A DNA stretch of 64,000 bases from Streptomyces sp. Act143 (GTDB taxonomy: Bacteria > Actinomycetota > Actinomycetes > Streptomycetales > Streptomycetaceae), in the NCBI RefSeq assembly GCF_003143935.1, contig NZ_QFRX01000001.1, forward strand, positions 8,677,388 through 8,741,387, in the 5' to 3' direction. The notes below the pieces were generated by a model. That model did no database searches. It was not told the DNA's origin and saw only the letters and a list, made by a program, of their open reading frames with translations. Shown one piece after another: positions 10,496-18,624 of this stretch. The translations under genes were made by a program, and so were the position numbers. Within the stretch, counting starts at the first letter, position 1. The number at the start of each line of letters is the position of its first letter.

Positions 10496-10549
10496 GCGCC
10501 GCGGCCGAGTTCCCGACACCAGCTCCGGAACTCGGCCCCGGCGCCTTTT
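10496..10549 (+). terminator. Terminator after trmI
   Basis: An 18-bp stem with one mismatch (10496-10513 with 10527-10544) and a 13-base loop, followed by CTTTTC. This is the classical layout with a short T-run. Confidence 0.9.
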
Positions 10550-10738
10550 CGTTGCCGCGGCCGACGCGCACACCGGGGCGACACCCGCCGCCCCGGACAC
10601 ACCGCGCCCTCCGGCGCACGGCCGCACCACGCGCGGTCGCGCGCCCACAACCGGCGACCCCGCCGTTCCCCTCCCTTGTGACGTGTGGCACCATGCGGGA
10701 CACCCCCACCGCCACAGCCCTCTCGGGAGTCACCCCTA

Positions 10739-11323
10739 GTGCAGCAATCCGCGGTCCCGGAACTCGCTCACACCCACACCCGCCCGATCCACTGGGTGGC
10801 CACCGCCACCGCCGTGGCCGGCGTCGTGGCCCTCTCCTCGGTCCTCCAGCCCAACCCGGCCACCGCGGCCCAGGCCGCCGGCCCGCAGGTGCAGTCGCAG
10901 AAAGCCCCCGCGACCGCCACCGCCCCGAACCCCGCCCACGTCGACTTCCCGATCGACTGCGGCCCCGTCACCGCCCTGGTGGTGAAGAAGGCCACCGGCG
11001 ACCTCGACGGCGACGGCAGGCCCGAAACCGTCGCGGTCGTCCACTGCGACGCCCCCATGGGCACCCCTCCCGACGGCGTCTACGTCCTCACCCAGGCCGC
11101 CGACGCCAACAAGCCCCGCGTCGTGGCGACCCTGATCGACCCCAAGGACCGCAGCACCGTCAAGACCCTCACCGTCTCCGACGCCACCGTCCGCGCCGAC
11201 ACCCTCGGCTACTCCTCGGACTCCGTGCCCAGTTGCTGCCCGGACGTCAAGACGAGCGTGAAGTGGCAGTGGAAGAACGGCACCTTCCTCCGCTCCACCC
11301 CGGCGGGAGCCCAGAGCGTCTGA
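10739..11323 (+). CDS. Exported or membrane-anchored conserved protein with a DxDGDG motif
   Basis: A 194-residue protein I cannot assign to a function. GTG 10739 is preferred because GGGAG lies 9 bases upstream. The N-terminus has a hydrophobic stretch (about residues 19-38, IHWVATATAVAGVVALSSVL) ending near ATAAQAAG, so it is probably a signal peptide or single anchor. The mature part contains TGDLDGDGRPETVAVVHC, which resembles the calcium-binding loop of FG-GAP/VCBS repeats, and four cysteines (two adjacent in PSCCPD) suited to an oxidising extracytoplasmic environment. It sits alone between trmI and the ferredoxin gene. Confidence 0.72.
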   Translation: MQQSAVPELAHTHTRPIHWVATATAVAGVVALSSVLQPNPATAAQAAGPQVQSQKAPATATAPNPAHVDFPIDCGPVTALVVKKATGDLDGDGRPETVAVVHCDAPMGTPPDGVYVLTQAADANKPRVVATLIDPKDRSTVKTLTVSDATVRADTLGYSSDSVPSCCPDVKTSVKWQWKNGTFLRSTPAGAQSV

Positions 11324-11484
11324 GCGCCAGTGACCCTGTCCGAAGGGGCCACGCACGCCGGCGCAGCCATCCGGACGGATTCCGCCCCCGGCGTCGCGCC
11401 CCTCCCGAGGCGGCGGTCAACCAGCGGCGCGGCGACGGACGTTCCCCGGCCTCGCGCTCACCGGGACCGACCCGCGCCCCACCG

Positions 11485-11784
11485 TCACGCCGCGTCGGGC
11501 CCGTACACCTCGACCCCGTCCGACACCCGGCGCACGTGGATGCACTCACCCGGGCACTCCTTCGCCGAGTCCACGACATCCGTCAGAAGCGGCAGCGGCA
11601 CGGGCGTGGTCGCGCCCTCCGCCTGCAGCAGCTCGTCGTCCACGCCCTTCACATAGGCCAGACCGTCGATGTCCAGTTCGAACACCTCGGGTGCGTACTG
11701 GACGCAGATGCCGTCTCCGGTACAGAGATCCTGATCGATCCAGACCTCCAGAGCCTCACCGTCGACCCCGGCCTCCTGCTGCAC
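11485..11784 (-). CDS. Small ferredoxin, [3Fe-4S] or [4Fe-4S] type
   Basis: A 99-residue soluble electron carrier. Cys21-x5-Cys27 in CTGDGICVQYAPEVFELD and Cys77-Pro in KECPGECI are the cluster ligands of the short ferredoxins that usually feed cytochromes P450. A further Cys81 replaces the usual Ala, so a four-Cys cluster is possible. GTG 11784 is chosen because AGGAGG lies 7 bases upstream; GTG 11790 would be too close to it. The insert between the cysteine pairs is longer than in minimal P450 ferredoxins. It is transcribed away from arc, and no P450 or reductase is adjacent. Confidence 0.85.
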   Translation of the reverse strand: MQQEAGVDGEALEVWIDQDLCTGDGICVQYAPEVFELDIDGLAYVKGVDDELLQAEGATTPVPLPLLTDVVDSAKECPGECIHVRRVSDGVEVYGPDAA

Positions 11785-12353
11785 GCTCACGCCTCCTGCC
11801 ACCTCGCTGTCCAACACCCCCGACCCTACCCCCGCCGCCGGACGAACCTCCGGCCGCCGACAGGCCCCCGGACCCGTCCGCTCCACCGCACGACAGCGGA
11901 GTACCCCTCCAAGACACCTCGATCACACCTCGCGCCCGGCTCGAGACCCCCGTGCGCCCCCCTCCGACAGCAGGCAGAACCAGCCCCGCCCGGGCCGCCG
12001 CCACCATGACGCACGCCACCCGCCCGTACACGCTCCGTCAGCACCACCCCACCACCGCCCGCCCACCCCTACGCCCCCGGGAAACCGGCACCGAGCCCCC
12101 CGATCCCCGGCCCCCACGGCCCCCGACCGGCAGCGCTGCCCGCAACTCACCCCCGCCGTGGAAGATTTCGCGCACTCCTGCCCAGGAACAGTCGGCTTCT
12201 GAATCACGTTGACTGGGTATTCAGACGGCGTGAGGGAGAGCGCAGGGTGACCGACGACACACCTTGACACTGTTTGTGATCTAGGGGTTTCAATCGACAC
12301 CCACCCAGGTAGGGTCTGGAAGCGTCCAGCTCCCCTTGGAGGAGGTGAGGACC
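11785..12353. promoter_or_regulatory. Divergent control region between ferredoxin and arc
   Basis: About 570 bases with no credible gene. Near arc there is a 7-bp dyad, TCTGAAT (12198-12204) and ATTCAGA (12219-12225), with a 14-base spacer. A TTGACA at 12264-12269 is a possible -35 element, though no well-spaced -10 follows. GGAGGAGGTGAGG at about 12338-12350 is the ribosome site of arc. The middle (11830-12180) is C-rich and featureless. Confidence 0.5.
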
Positions 12354-14120
12354 GTGGCAGCCCACGACGACGACATGAACCGCGGCATCCGCCCGGGACG
12401 AGGGTCCGACGACCCGGCCGGGCAGATTGCCTACCTTGAGCAGGAGATCGCCGTCCTGCGACGCAAGCTCGCCGACTCTCCGCGGCACACGAGGATTCTC
12501 GAAGAGCGGATCGTCGAGCTGCAGACCAATCTGGCCGGCGTGTCCGCCCAGAACGAGCGACTCGCGAACACCCTCCGCGAGGCCCGCGACCAGATCGTGG
12601 CCCTCAAGGAAGAAGTCGACCGGCTCGCACAGCCCCCGGCCGGCTTCGGCGTCTTCCTGCAAGCCAACGAGGACGGCACAGCCGACATCTTCACCGGAGG
12701 ACGCAAACTCCGCGTGAACGTCAGCCCCAGCGTCGACCTCGAAGAACTCCGGCGCGGCCAGGAACTGATGCTCAACGAAGCACTCAACGTGGTCGAGGCC
12801 ATGGAGTTCGAGAGCGTCGGCGACATCGTCACCCTCAAGGAAATCCTCGAGGACGGCGAACGTGCCCTGGTACAGGGCCACACCGACGAGGAACGGGTGG
12901 TGCGGCTCGCCGAGCCCCTGCTGGACATCACCATCCGCCCCGGCGACGCCCTCCTGCTCGAACCCCGCTCCGGCTACGTCTACGAAGTCGTGCCCAAGAG
13001 CGAGGTCGAGGAACTCGTCCTCGAAGAAGTCCCCGACATCGGCTACGAGCAGATCGGCGGCCTCGGCGGCCAGATCGAAGCCATCCGCGACGCGGTCGAA
13101 CTGCCGTACCTCTACCCGGACCTGTTCAAGGAGCACGAACTCCGCCCGCCCAAGGGCGTCCTGCTCTACGGACCCCCCGGATGCGGCAAGACGCTCATCG
13201 CCAAGGCCGTCGCCAACTCGCTGGCCAAGAAGGTCGCCGAGGTCACCGGCCAAGCCCAGGGCAAGAGCTTCTTCCTCAACATCAAGGGCCCCGAACTCCT
13301 CAACAAGTACGTCGGCGAGACCGAGCGGCAGATCCGCCTCGTCTTCCAGCGTGCCCGGGAGAAGGCCAGCGAAGGCACCCCCGTCATCGTCTTCTTCGAC
13401 GAGATGGAATCCCTCTTCCGCACCCGCGGATCCGGCGTCAGCTCGGACGTGGAGAACACCATCGTCCCCCAGCTCCTCGCCGAGATCGACGGTGTCGAAG
13501 GCCTGCAGAACGTGGTCGTCATCGGCGCCTCCAACCGCGAGGACATGATCGACCCCGCCATCCTGCGCCCCGGCCGCCTGGACGTGAAGATCAAGATCGA
13601 ACGTCCCGACGCCGAGGCCGCCAAGGACATCTTCGGCAAGTACCTCACCGAGCGCCTCCCCCTGCACGCCGACGACCTCGGCGAACACGGCGGCAGCAAG
13701 GAAACGACCGTCCAGAGCATGATCCAGACGGCCGTGGAGCACATGTACGCCGAATCCGAGGAAAACCGCTTCCTGGAAGTCACCTACGCCAACGGAGACA
13801 AGGAAGTCCTCTACTTCAAGGACTTCAACTCCGGCGCCATGATCGAGAACATCGTCGGCCGCGCCAAGAAGATGGCCATCAAGGACTTCCTCGACCACAA
13901 CCAGAAGGGACTCCGCGTCTCCCACCTCCTCCAGGCATGCGTGGACGAGTTCAAGGAGAACGAGGACCTCCCCAACACCACCAACCCGGACGACTGGGCC
14001 CGCATCTCCGGAAAGAAGGGCGAACGGATCGTCTACATCCGTACCCTCATCACCGGAAAGCAGGGCGCCGACACCGGACGCTCCATCGACACGGTGGCCA
14101 ACACCGGTCAGTACCTGTAA
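12354..14120 (+). CDS. arc: Proteasomal AAA+ ATPase (ARC / Mpa)
   Basis: A 588-residue hexameric ATPase that recognises Pup, unfolds pupylated proteins and feeds them to the 20S proteasome. Order: an N-terminal coiled coil (about 20-75) that binds Pup, tandem OB-fold region, then the AAA domain with Walker A GPPGCGKT (273-280), Walker B VIVFFDEME (Asp349, Glu350) and NxxDxIDPAILRPGR-type sensor region. It ends in GQYL, the penultimate-tyrosine tail that docks into the proteasome alpha ring in Mpa. GTG 12354 fits the strong upstream ribosome site; TTG 12336 would place that site inside the gene. It is followed by a terminator, so arc is transcribed apart from dop. Confidence 0.97.
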   Translation: MAAHDDDMNRGIRPGRGSDDPAGQIAYLEQEIAVLRRKLADSPRHTRILEERIVELQTNLAGVSAQNERLANTLREARDQIVALKEEVDRLAQPPAGFGVFLQANEDGTADIFTGGRKLRVNVSPSVDLEELRRGQELMLNEALNVVEAMEFESVGDIVTLKEILEDGERALVQGHTDEERVVRLAEPLLDITIRPGDALLLEPRSGYVYEVVPKSEVEELVLEEVPDIGYEQIGGLGGQIEAIRDAVELPYLYPDLFKEHELRPPKGVLLYGPPGCGKTLIAKAVANSLAKKVAEVTGQAQGKSFFLNIKGPELLNKYVGETERQIRLVFQRAREKASEGTPVIVFFDEMESLFRTRGSGVSSDVENTIVPQLLAEIDGVEGLQNVVVIGASNREDMIDPAILRPGRLDVKIKIERPDAEAAKDIFGKYLTERLPLHADDLGEHGGSKETTVQSMIQTAVEHMYAESEENRFLEVTYANGDKEVLYFKDFNSGAMIENIVGRAKKMAIKDFLDHNQKGLRVSHLLQACVDEFKENEDLPNTTNPDDWARISGKKGERIVYIRTLITGKQGADTGRSIDTVANTGQYL

Positions 14121-14172
14121 AAAACAGGGCGGCTGCGGGTGCCCTCACCGGGTACCCGCAGCCGACTGTTTT
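14121..14172 (+). terminator. Terminator after arc
   Basis: The GC stem 14131-14144 with 14150-14163 (one mismatch) is extended by AAAACAG/CTGTTTT outside it, giving a T-run on the 3' side. The stem begins directly at the arc stop codon. Confidence 0.9.
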
Positions 14173-14365
14173 CCAGGAACCGATCCCAACCACACGCGTG
14201 CAAGGCAATGACGCAAATGATCTCCCCACCAGCGCAAAGCCGTTCTAGGCTCTTCGGTACCGCCGAGTCGCGCAGTGCGGGGACGGGCACCGCACACGCA
14301 CCGGAGCGCCAGCGGTACTTGAGCGCCGCCCCCGACCGAGGGCGCCGCCGGGCAAGGAGGGCCGC

Positions 14366-15877
14366 ATGACCGTACGGCGAGTAATGGGCATCGAGACGGA
14401 GTACGGGATCTCCGTCCCCGGCCACCCCAACGCCAATGCCATGCTCACCTCGTCCCAGATCGTCAACGCCTACGCGGCGGCGATGCACCGGGCCCGACGG
14501 GCCCGCTGGGACTTCGAGGAGGAGAACCCGCTACGGGACGCGCGAGGCTTCGACCTCGCCCGCGAAGCCGCCGACTCCAGCCAGCTCACCGACGAGGACA
14601 TCGGCCTCGCCAACGTCATCCTCACCAACGGCGCCAGGCTCTACGTCGACCACGCCCACCCCGAATACAGCGCCCCCGAAGTCACCAACCCCCGCGACGC
14701 CGTCCTCTGGGACAAGGCCGGCGAACGCATCATGGCCGAGGCCGCCGAACGCGCCGCCGCGCTCCCCGGCGCCCAGCCGATCCACCTCTACAAGAACAAC
14801 ACCGACAACAAGGGCGCCAGCTACGGCACGCACGAGAACTACCTGATGAAGCGGGAAACCCCCTTCTCGGACATCGTGCGCCACCTCACCCCCTTCTTCG
14901 TCTCCCGCCAGGTCGTCACCGGCGCAGGCCGCGTCGGCATCGGCCAGGACGGCCACGAACACGGCTTCCAGATCAGCCAGCGCGCCGACTACTTCGAGGT
15001 CGAGGTCGGGCTCGAGACGACCTTGAAGCGCCCGATCATCAACACGCGCGACGAGCCACACGCGGACGCGGAGAAATACCGCCGCCTCCACGTGATCATC
15101 GGCGACGCGAACCTGTCCGAGATCTCGACCTACCTCAAGCTGGGCACGACCGCCCTGGTCCTGTCCATGATCGAGGACGGCTTCATCGCCGTCGACCTGG
15201 CCGTCGACCAGCCCGTCCGCACCCTCCACCAGGTCTCCCACGACCCGACCCTCCAGCGCCTCATCACCCTCCGCAGCGGACGCACACTCACCGCGGTCCA
15301 GCTCCAGATGGAGTACTACGAGCTCTCCCGCAAATACGTCGAGGAGCGCTTCGGAGCCGACGCCGACGAACAGACCAAGGACGTCCTCACCCGCTGGGAA
15401 GACACCCTCAACCGGCTCGAGAACGACCCCATGAGCCTCGCCGGCGAACTCGACTGGGTGGCGAAGCGGGAACTCATGGAGGGCTACCGCCGCCGCGACG
15501 GCCTCGACTGGGACGCCGCCAAGCTCCACCTCCTCGACCTCCAGTACGCCGACGTACGCGCCGAGAAGGGCCTCTACAACCGCCTCGCGGCCCGCGGCCG
15601 CATGAAGCGGCTCCTGGACGAGGCCGACGTCGACAGGGCCCGCACCAAGCCCCCGGAGGACACCCGCGCCTACTTCCGCGGCCGCTGCCTGGAGCAGTAC
15701 GCCGACGACGTCGCCGCGGCCTCCTGGGACTCGGTCATCTTCGACCTCCCGGGCCGCGACTCACTCCAGCGCGTCCCAACCCTGGAACCGCTACGCGGAA
15801 CGCGAAATCACGTCAAGGAGCTCCTGGACCGCTGTCGCACGGCAGAAGACCTGGTCAGGGTCCTCTCCGGCGGCTGA
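14366..15877 (+). CDS. dop: Pup deamidase / depupylase
   Basis: A 503-residue ATP-binding enzyme of the carboxylate-amine ligase fold. It converts the C-terminal Gln of Pup to Glu and also removes Pup from substrates. It starts MTVRRVMGIETEYGISVPG, the Dop signature, and carries the long insert after residue 40 that distinguishes Dop from PafA. Shared fold motifs include HPEYSAPEV, KNNTDNKGASYGTHENYL and RPIINTRDEPHADAEKYRRLH. GGCAAGGAGG lies just before ATG 14366. Pup in this window ends in Gln, so this activity is needed. It lies 190 bases upstream of pup, with a hairpin between. Confidence 0.97.
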   Translation: MTVRRVMGIETEYGISVPGHPNANAMLTSSQIVNAYAAAMHRARRARWDFEEENPLRDARGFDLAREAADSSQLTDEDIGLANVILTNGARLYVDHAHPEYSAPEVTNPRDAVLWDKAGERIMAEAAERAAALPGAQPIHLYKNNTDNKGASYGTHENYLMKRETPFSDIVRHLTPFFVSRQVVTGAGRVGIGQDGHEHGFQISQRADYFEVEVGLETTLKRPIINTRDEPHADAEKYRRLHVIIGDANLSEISTYLKLGTTALVLSMIEDGFIAVDLAVDQPVRTLHQVSHDPTLQRLITLRSGRTLTAVQLQMEYYELSRKYVEERFGADADEQTKDVLTRWEDTLNRLENDPMSLAGELDWVAKRELMEGYRRRDGLDWDAAKLHLLDLQYADVRAEKGLYNRLAARGRMKRLLDEADVDRARTKPPEDTRAYFRGRCLEQYADDVAAASWDSVIFDLPGRDSLQRVPTLEPLRGTRNHVKELLDRCRTAEDLVRVLSGG

Positions 15878-15899
15878 GCGGGTACTCGGGCGGAGTCGG

Positions 15900-15928
15900 C
15901 CGGACAGGGTGGAAATCCCCCTGTCCGG
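15900..15928 (+). terminator. Hairpin between dop and pup
   Basis: CCGGACAGGG (15900-15909) pairs perfectly with 15919-15928 around a 9-base loop. There is no T-run. It could be a terminator or an attenuator that sets the dop to pup transcript ratio. Confidence 0.55.
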
Positions 15929-16066
15929 GAATCATCGAGATGGCTCCCGCGGGTTGAGGAAACTGCGGGGCCGATGTCAGACCCGGCTTGTAGGGTCTGA
16001 TCATCACCGATCGGCGGATAAGCCGACCTGGCGACCATGTCGGGCGAAACGAGCGGGGTGAGGGTT

Positions 16067-16285
16067 ATGGCGACGAAGGACACCGGCGGCGGCCAGCAGA
16101 AGGCGACGCACTCCACGGAAGAGGTCGAGGAGCAGACTGCGGAGGCGCAGGGCTCGGAGGACCTCAAGGAGCGCCACGAGAAGCTGAGCGATGACGTGGA
16201 CTCGGTTCTGGACGAGATCGATGACGTACTCGAGGAAAATGCCGAGGATTTCGTGCGAAGCTTCGTGCAAAAAGGTGGACAGTAA
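16067..16285 (+). CDS. pup: Prokaryotic ubiquitin-like protein Pup
   Basis: A 72-residue, largely disordered, acidic tag protein whose C-terminus is joined to substrate lysines by PafA. The C-terminal half (DDVDSVLDEIDDVLEENAE, then DFVRSFVQKGGQ) is the helix that binds the ARC coiled coil. It ends GGQ, so Dop must convert the last residue to Glu. ATG 16067 is preferred over ATG 16037 because GGGGTGAGGG lies directly upstream and the resulting start MATKDTGGGQQ is the family form. It heads the pup, nuclease, prcB, prcA gene run. Confidence 0.97.
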   Translation: MATKDTGGGQQKATHSTEEVEEQTAEAQGSEDLKERHEKLSDDVDSVLDEIDDVLEENAEDFVRSFVQKGGQ

Positions 16286-16334
16286 AGGTCGTTTGGCTGC
16301 TTCGCCTTCGAATTGAAAGTGGCGGGGGTTCAGG

Positions 16335-16940
16335 GTGGCTGACGAGCCGAACGCCAAGCAGTGCAGAAAGTGCCGGCGAGAGCTGCCGCTTGCTGCATTC
16401 GCGCGGGACAAGAATCGGCGTGATGGCCTCCAGGTGCACTGCCGGGAGTGCGTGGCGGAGTACAGCGCCGCGCACTACCGGCGGCGCCGGGAGGCCATGG
16501 GCAAGTCGGTTCGGGAGCAGGTGGAAGTCCCGGCTGGGCACAAGCTCTGCCGGACATGTGGCGAGGTCAAGCCGCACAGCGAGTGGCATCGCAACGCAAC
16601 GGCCTCTGACGGTCTGTCGACGCGGTGTAAAGCGTGCCGGGCGATCCAGAGCAGGCAGGATCATCTGAAGCGGCAATACGGCATCACCGAAGCCGAACGT
16701 GACGAGTTGATCGCCTCTCAAGGGGGCGTCTGCTGCATATGTTTGGCGGCTGTGCCTGAGCATGTGGATCACTGCCACAAGACGGGTAGGGTCCGAGGCG
16801 TACTGTGCTTCAGCTGCAACGCTGCACTGGGGCAGTTCAAAGATCGGCCCGATGCCATAAGGCGGGCTGCCGCATACGTGGAAGGAATCGCGTGGAAGCC
16901 AACACTCGTAGCACCGGGCGTCTACCAGCTGCCTTCCTGA
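16335..16940 (+). CDS. Endonuclease VII-type HNH protein with duplicated zinc ribbons
   Basis: A 201-residue protein between pup and prcB. The C-terminal core has the recombination endonuclease VII pattern: Cys133..Cys136, DHCHKTGRVRGVLC (Asp145-His148, Cys158) and CNAALG (Cys161, Asn162). In front lie two tandem Cys4 ribbons with identical spacing: Cys10/13/36/39 and Cys72/75/98/101 (KQCRKC...CREC and KLCRTC...CKAC), an internal duplication. Such nucleases cut branched or mismatched DNA in phage T4; cutting activity here is inferred only. GTG 16335 sits behind a GGGGG run. Codon choice is looser than in neighbours (ATA, GCA, TGT, TTG), suggesting transfer. Its last 49 bases overlap prcB. Confidence 0.85.
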   Translation: MADEPNAKQCRKCRRELPLAAFARDKNRRDGLQVHCRECVAEYSAAHYRRRREAMGKSVREQVEVPAGHKLCRTCGEVKPHSEWHRNATASDGLSTRCKACRAIQSRQDHLKRQYGITEAERDELIASQGGVCCICLAAVPEHVDHCHKTGRVRGVLCFSCNAALGQFKDRPDAIRRAAAYVEGIAWKPTLVAPGVYQLPS

Positions 16941-17737
16941 CGCCAGGGTCCTCGTCCTTCATGGACTTTCTCTCCGAGCACCAGCCCGAGCTGCTGCCCG
17001 GCAAGCGTCAACTCCCGCCCACGCAGGGCGTGATCGAGGCGCCGCACGGGACGACCATCGTGGCCGTCACCTTCCCCGGGGGTGTCGTGCTCGCCGGTGA
17101 CCGGCGCGCCACCATGGGGAACGTCATCGCGCAGCGGGACATCGAGAAGGTGTTCCCGGCGGACGAGTACTCGGCGGTCGGTATCGCCGGCACCGCCGGT
17201 CTCGCGGTGGAGATGGTGAAGCTCTTCCAGCTGGAGCTGGAGCACTTCGAGAAGGTGGAAGGCGCTCAGCTGTCGTTGGAGGGCAAGGCCAACCGGCTGT
17301 CGACGATGATCCGGTCCAATCTCGGCATGGCGATGCAGGGGCTGGCCGTGGTGCCGCTGTTCGCGGGGTACGACATCGATCGGGAGCGGGGGCGGATCTT
17401 CTCCTACGACGTCACGGGTGGTCGTTCCGAGGAGCAGAACTACGCCGCCACCGGTTCGGGTTCGATCTTCGCGCGCGGTGCGATGAAGAAGCTGTTCCGT
17501 GAGGATCTGACCGAGGAGCAGGCGACCACGCTGGTGGTACAGGCTCTGTACGACGCGGCTGACGACGACTCGGCGACCGGTGGTCCCGACGTCGCGCGCC
17601 GGATCTATCCGATCGTCACCGTGATCACCGAGGACGGTTTCCGTCGGCTGACGGACGAGGAGTCGTCCGCGATCGCCCGTTCGATCCTGGAGCGGCGTCT
17701 GGAGCAGCCTGACGGCCCGCGGGCCGCGCTGCTGTAG
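16892..17737 (+). CDS. prcB: 20S proteasome beta subunit
   Basis: A 281-residue catalytic subunit of the 20S core. A 53-residue propeptide is cut off before Thr54 (in PHGTTIVAVTFPGG), which becomes the N-terminal nucleophile. Asp, Lys and Ser positions of the active site lie in LAGDRRATMGN and later blocks. GTG 16892 has AAGGA 5 bases upstream and gives VEANTRSTGRLPAAF, the usual Streptomyces start. The start lies inside the preceding nuclease gene in another frame, so the propeptide-coding segment is shared with the nuclease tail. Confidence 0.96.
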   Translation: MEANTRSTGRLPAAFLTPGSSSFMDFLSEHQPELLPGKRQLPPTQGVIEAPHGTTIVAVTFPGGVVLAGDRRATMGNVIAQRDIEKVFPADEYSAVGIAGTAGLAVEMVKLFQLELEHFEKVEGAQLSLEGKANRLSTMIRSNLGMAMQGLAVVPLFAGYDIDRERGRIFSYDVTGGRSEEQNYAATGSGSIFARGAMKKLFREDLTEEQATTLVVQALYDAADDDSATGGPDVARRIYPIVTVITEDGFRRLTDEESSAIARSILERRLEQPDGPRAALL

Positions 17738-17801
17738 GCGGCGGGTGACCGGTCTTATCAAGGTGATCGCAGTGACTTCGACAGAAAGGGACGGATAACC
17801 G

Positions 17802-18539
17802 GTGTCGACGCCGTTCTATGTCTCCCCCCAGCAGGCGATGGCCGACCGGGCGGAGTACGCCCGTAAGGGCATCGCGCGTGGCCGCAGCCTTGTGGTGCTG
17901 CAGTATGCCGACGGCATTGTGTTCGTCGGTGAGAACCCGTCCCGTGCGCTGCACAAGTTCAGCGAGATCTATGACCGGATCGGTTTCGCGGCCGCCGGCA
18001 AGTACAACGAGTACGAGAATCTGCGGATCGGTGGCGTGCGGTATGCCGATCTTCGTGGGTACACGTACGACCGTGATGACGTGACCGCGCGTGGTCTGGC
18101 GAATGTGTACGCGCAGACGCTGGGCACGATCTTCTCCTCGGCGGCCGAGAAGCCGTACGAGGTGGAGCTGGTGGTGGCGGAGGTCGGTGACACGCCCGAG
18201 GGTGATCAGATCTATCGGCTGCCGCATGACGGTTCGATCGTGGATGAGCACGGTTCGGTCGCGGTCGGTGGCAATGCCGAGCAGATCAGCAGCTATCTCG
18301 ATCAGCAGCATCAGGACGGCATGAGTCTGGCCGAGGCGCTGAAGCTGGCGGTGCAGGCGCTGTCGCGGGACACGAACGGTACGCAGCGGGAGATTCCGGC
18401 GGAGCGGCTGGAGGTCGCGGTGCTGGACCGTACGCGTCCGCAGCAGCGGAAGTTCAAGCGGATCGTGGGTCGTCAGCTGGCGCGGCTGCTGGAGACCGAT
18501 GGTGCGGAGACCGAGGCGGAGAGCTCCGAGGAGGAGTAG
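17802..18539 (+). CDS. prcA: 20S proteasome alpha subunit
   Basis: A 245-residue non-catalytic ring subunit that forms the gate and the docking surface for the ARC tail. The N-terminal gating segment is MSTPFYVSPQQAMADRAEYA, followed by the alpha-type fold with VVLQYADGIVFVGENPS and FAAAGKYNEYENLR. The C-terminus is acidic and flexible (ETEAESSEEE). It starts at GTG 17802, 64 bases after prcB, with AAAGGGACGG upstream. The pair assembles as alpha7-beta7-beta7-alpha7. Confidence 0.97.
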   Translation: MSTPFYVSPQQAMADRAEYARKGIARGRSLVVLQYADGIVFVGENPSRALHKFSEIYDRIGFAAAGKYNEYENLRIGGVRYADLRGYTYDRDDVTARGLANVYAQTLGTIFSSAAEKPYEVELVVAEVGDTPEGDQIYRLPHDGSIVDEHGSVAVGGNAEQISSYLDQQHQDGMSLAEALKLAVQALSRDTNGTQREIPAERLEVAVLDRTRPQQRKFKRIVGRQLARLLETDGAETEAESSEEE

Positions 18540-18583
18540 TCCTTCGGTCTCGATCGCGCCCAGTTGTCCTGGCTTTACCCCTT

Positions 18584-18619
18584 CTGTGCCCCGGCCCGGG
18601 TCCTCCGGCCGGGGCACAG
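18584..18619. terminator. Bidirectional terminator between prcA and the LacI-family gene
   Basis: CTGTGCCCCGGCC (18584-18596) pairs perfectly with 18607-18619. It lies between two convergent genes and can serve both. Confidence 0.85.
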
Positions 18620-18624
18620 GGCGT

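Noticed and set aside
12264..12287. PafBC-dependent damage-type promoter before arc
   Set aside because: TTGACACTG followed by TAGGGG resembles the published motif but has mismatches in the first block and a spacer one base too long. Not reported as a site.
12336..12353. TTG start for arc
   Set aside because: It would place the GGAGGAGGTGAGG ribosome site within the coding region; GTG 12354 is correctly spaced from it.
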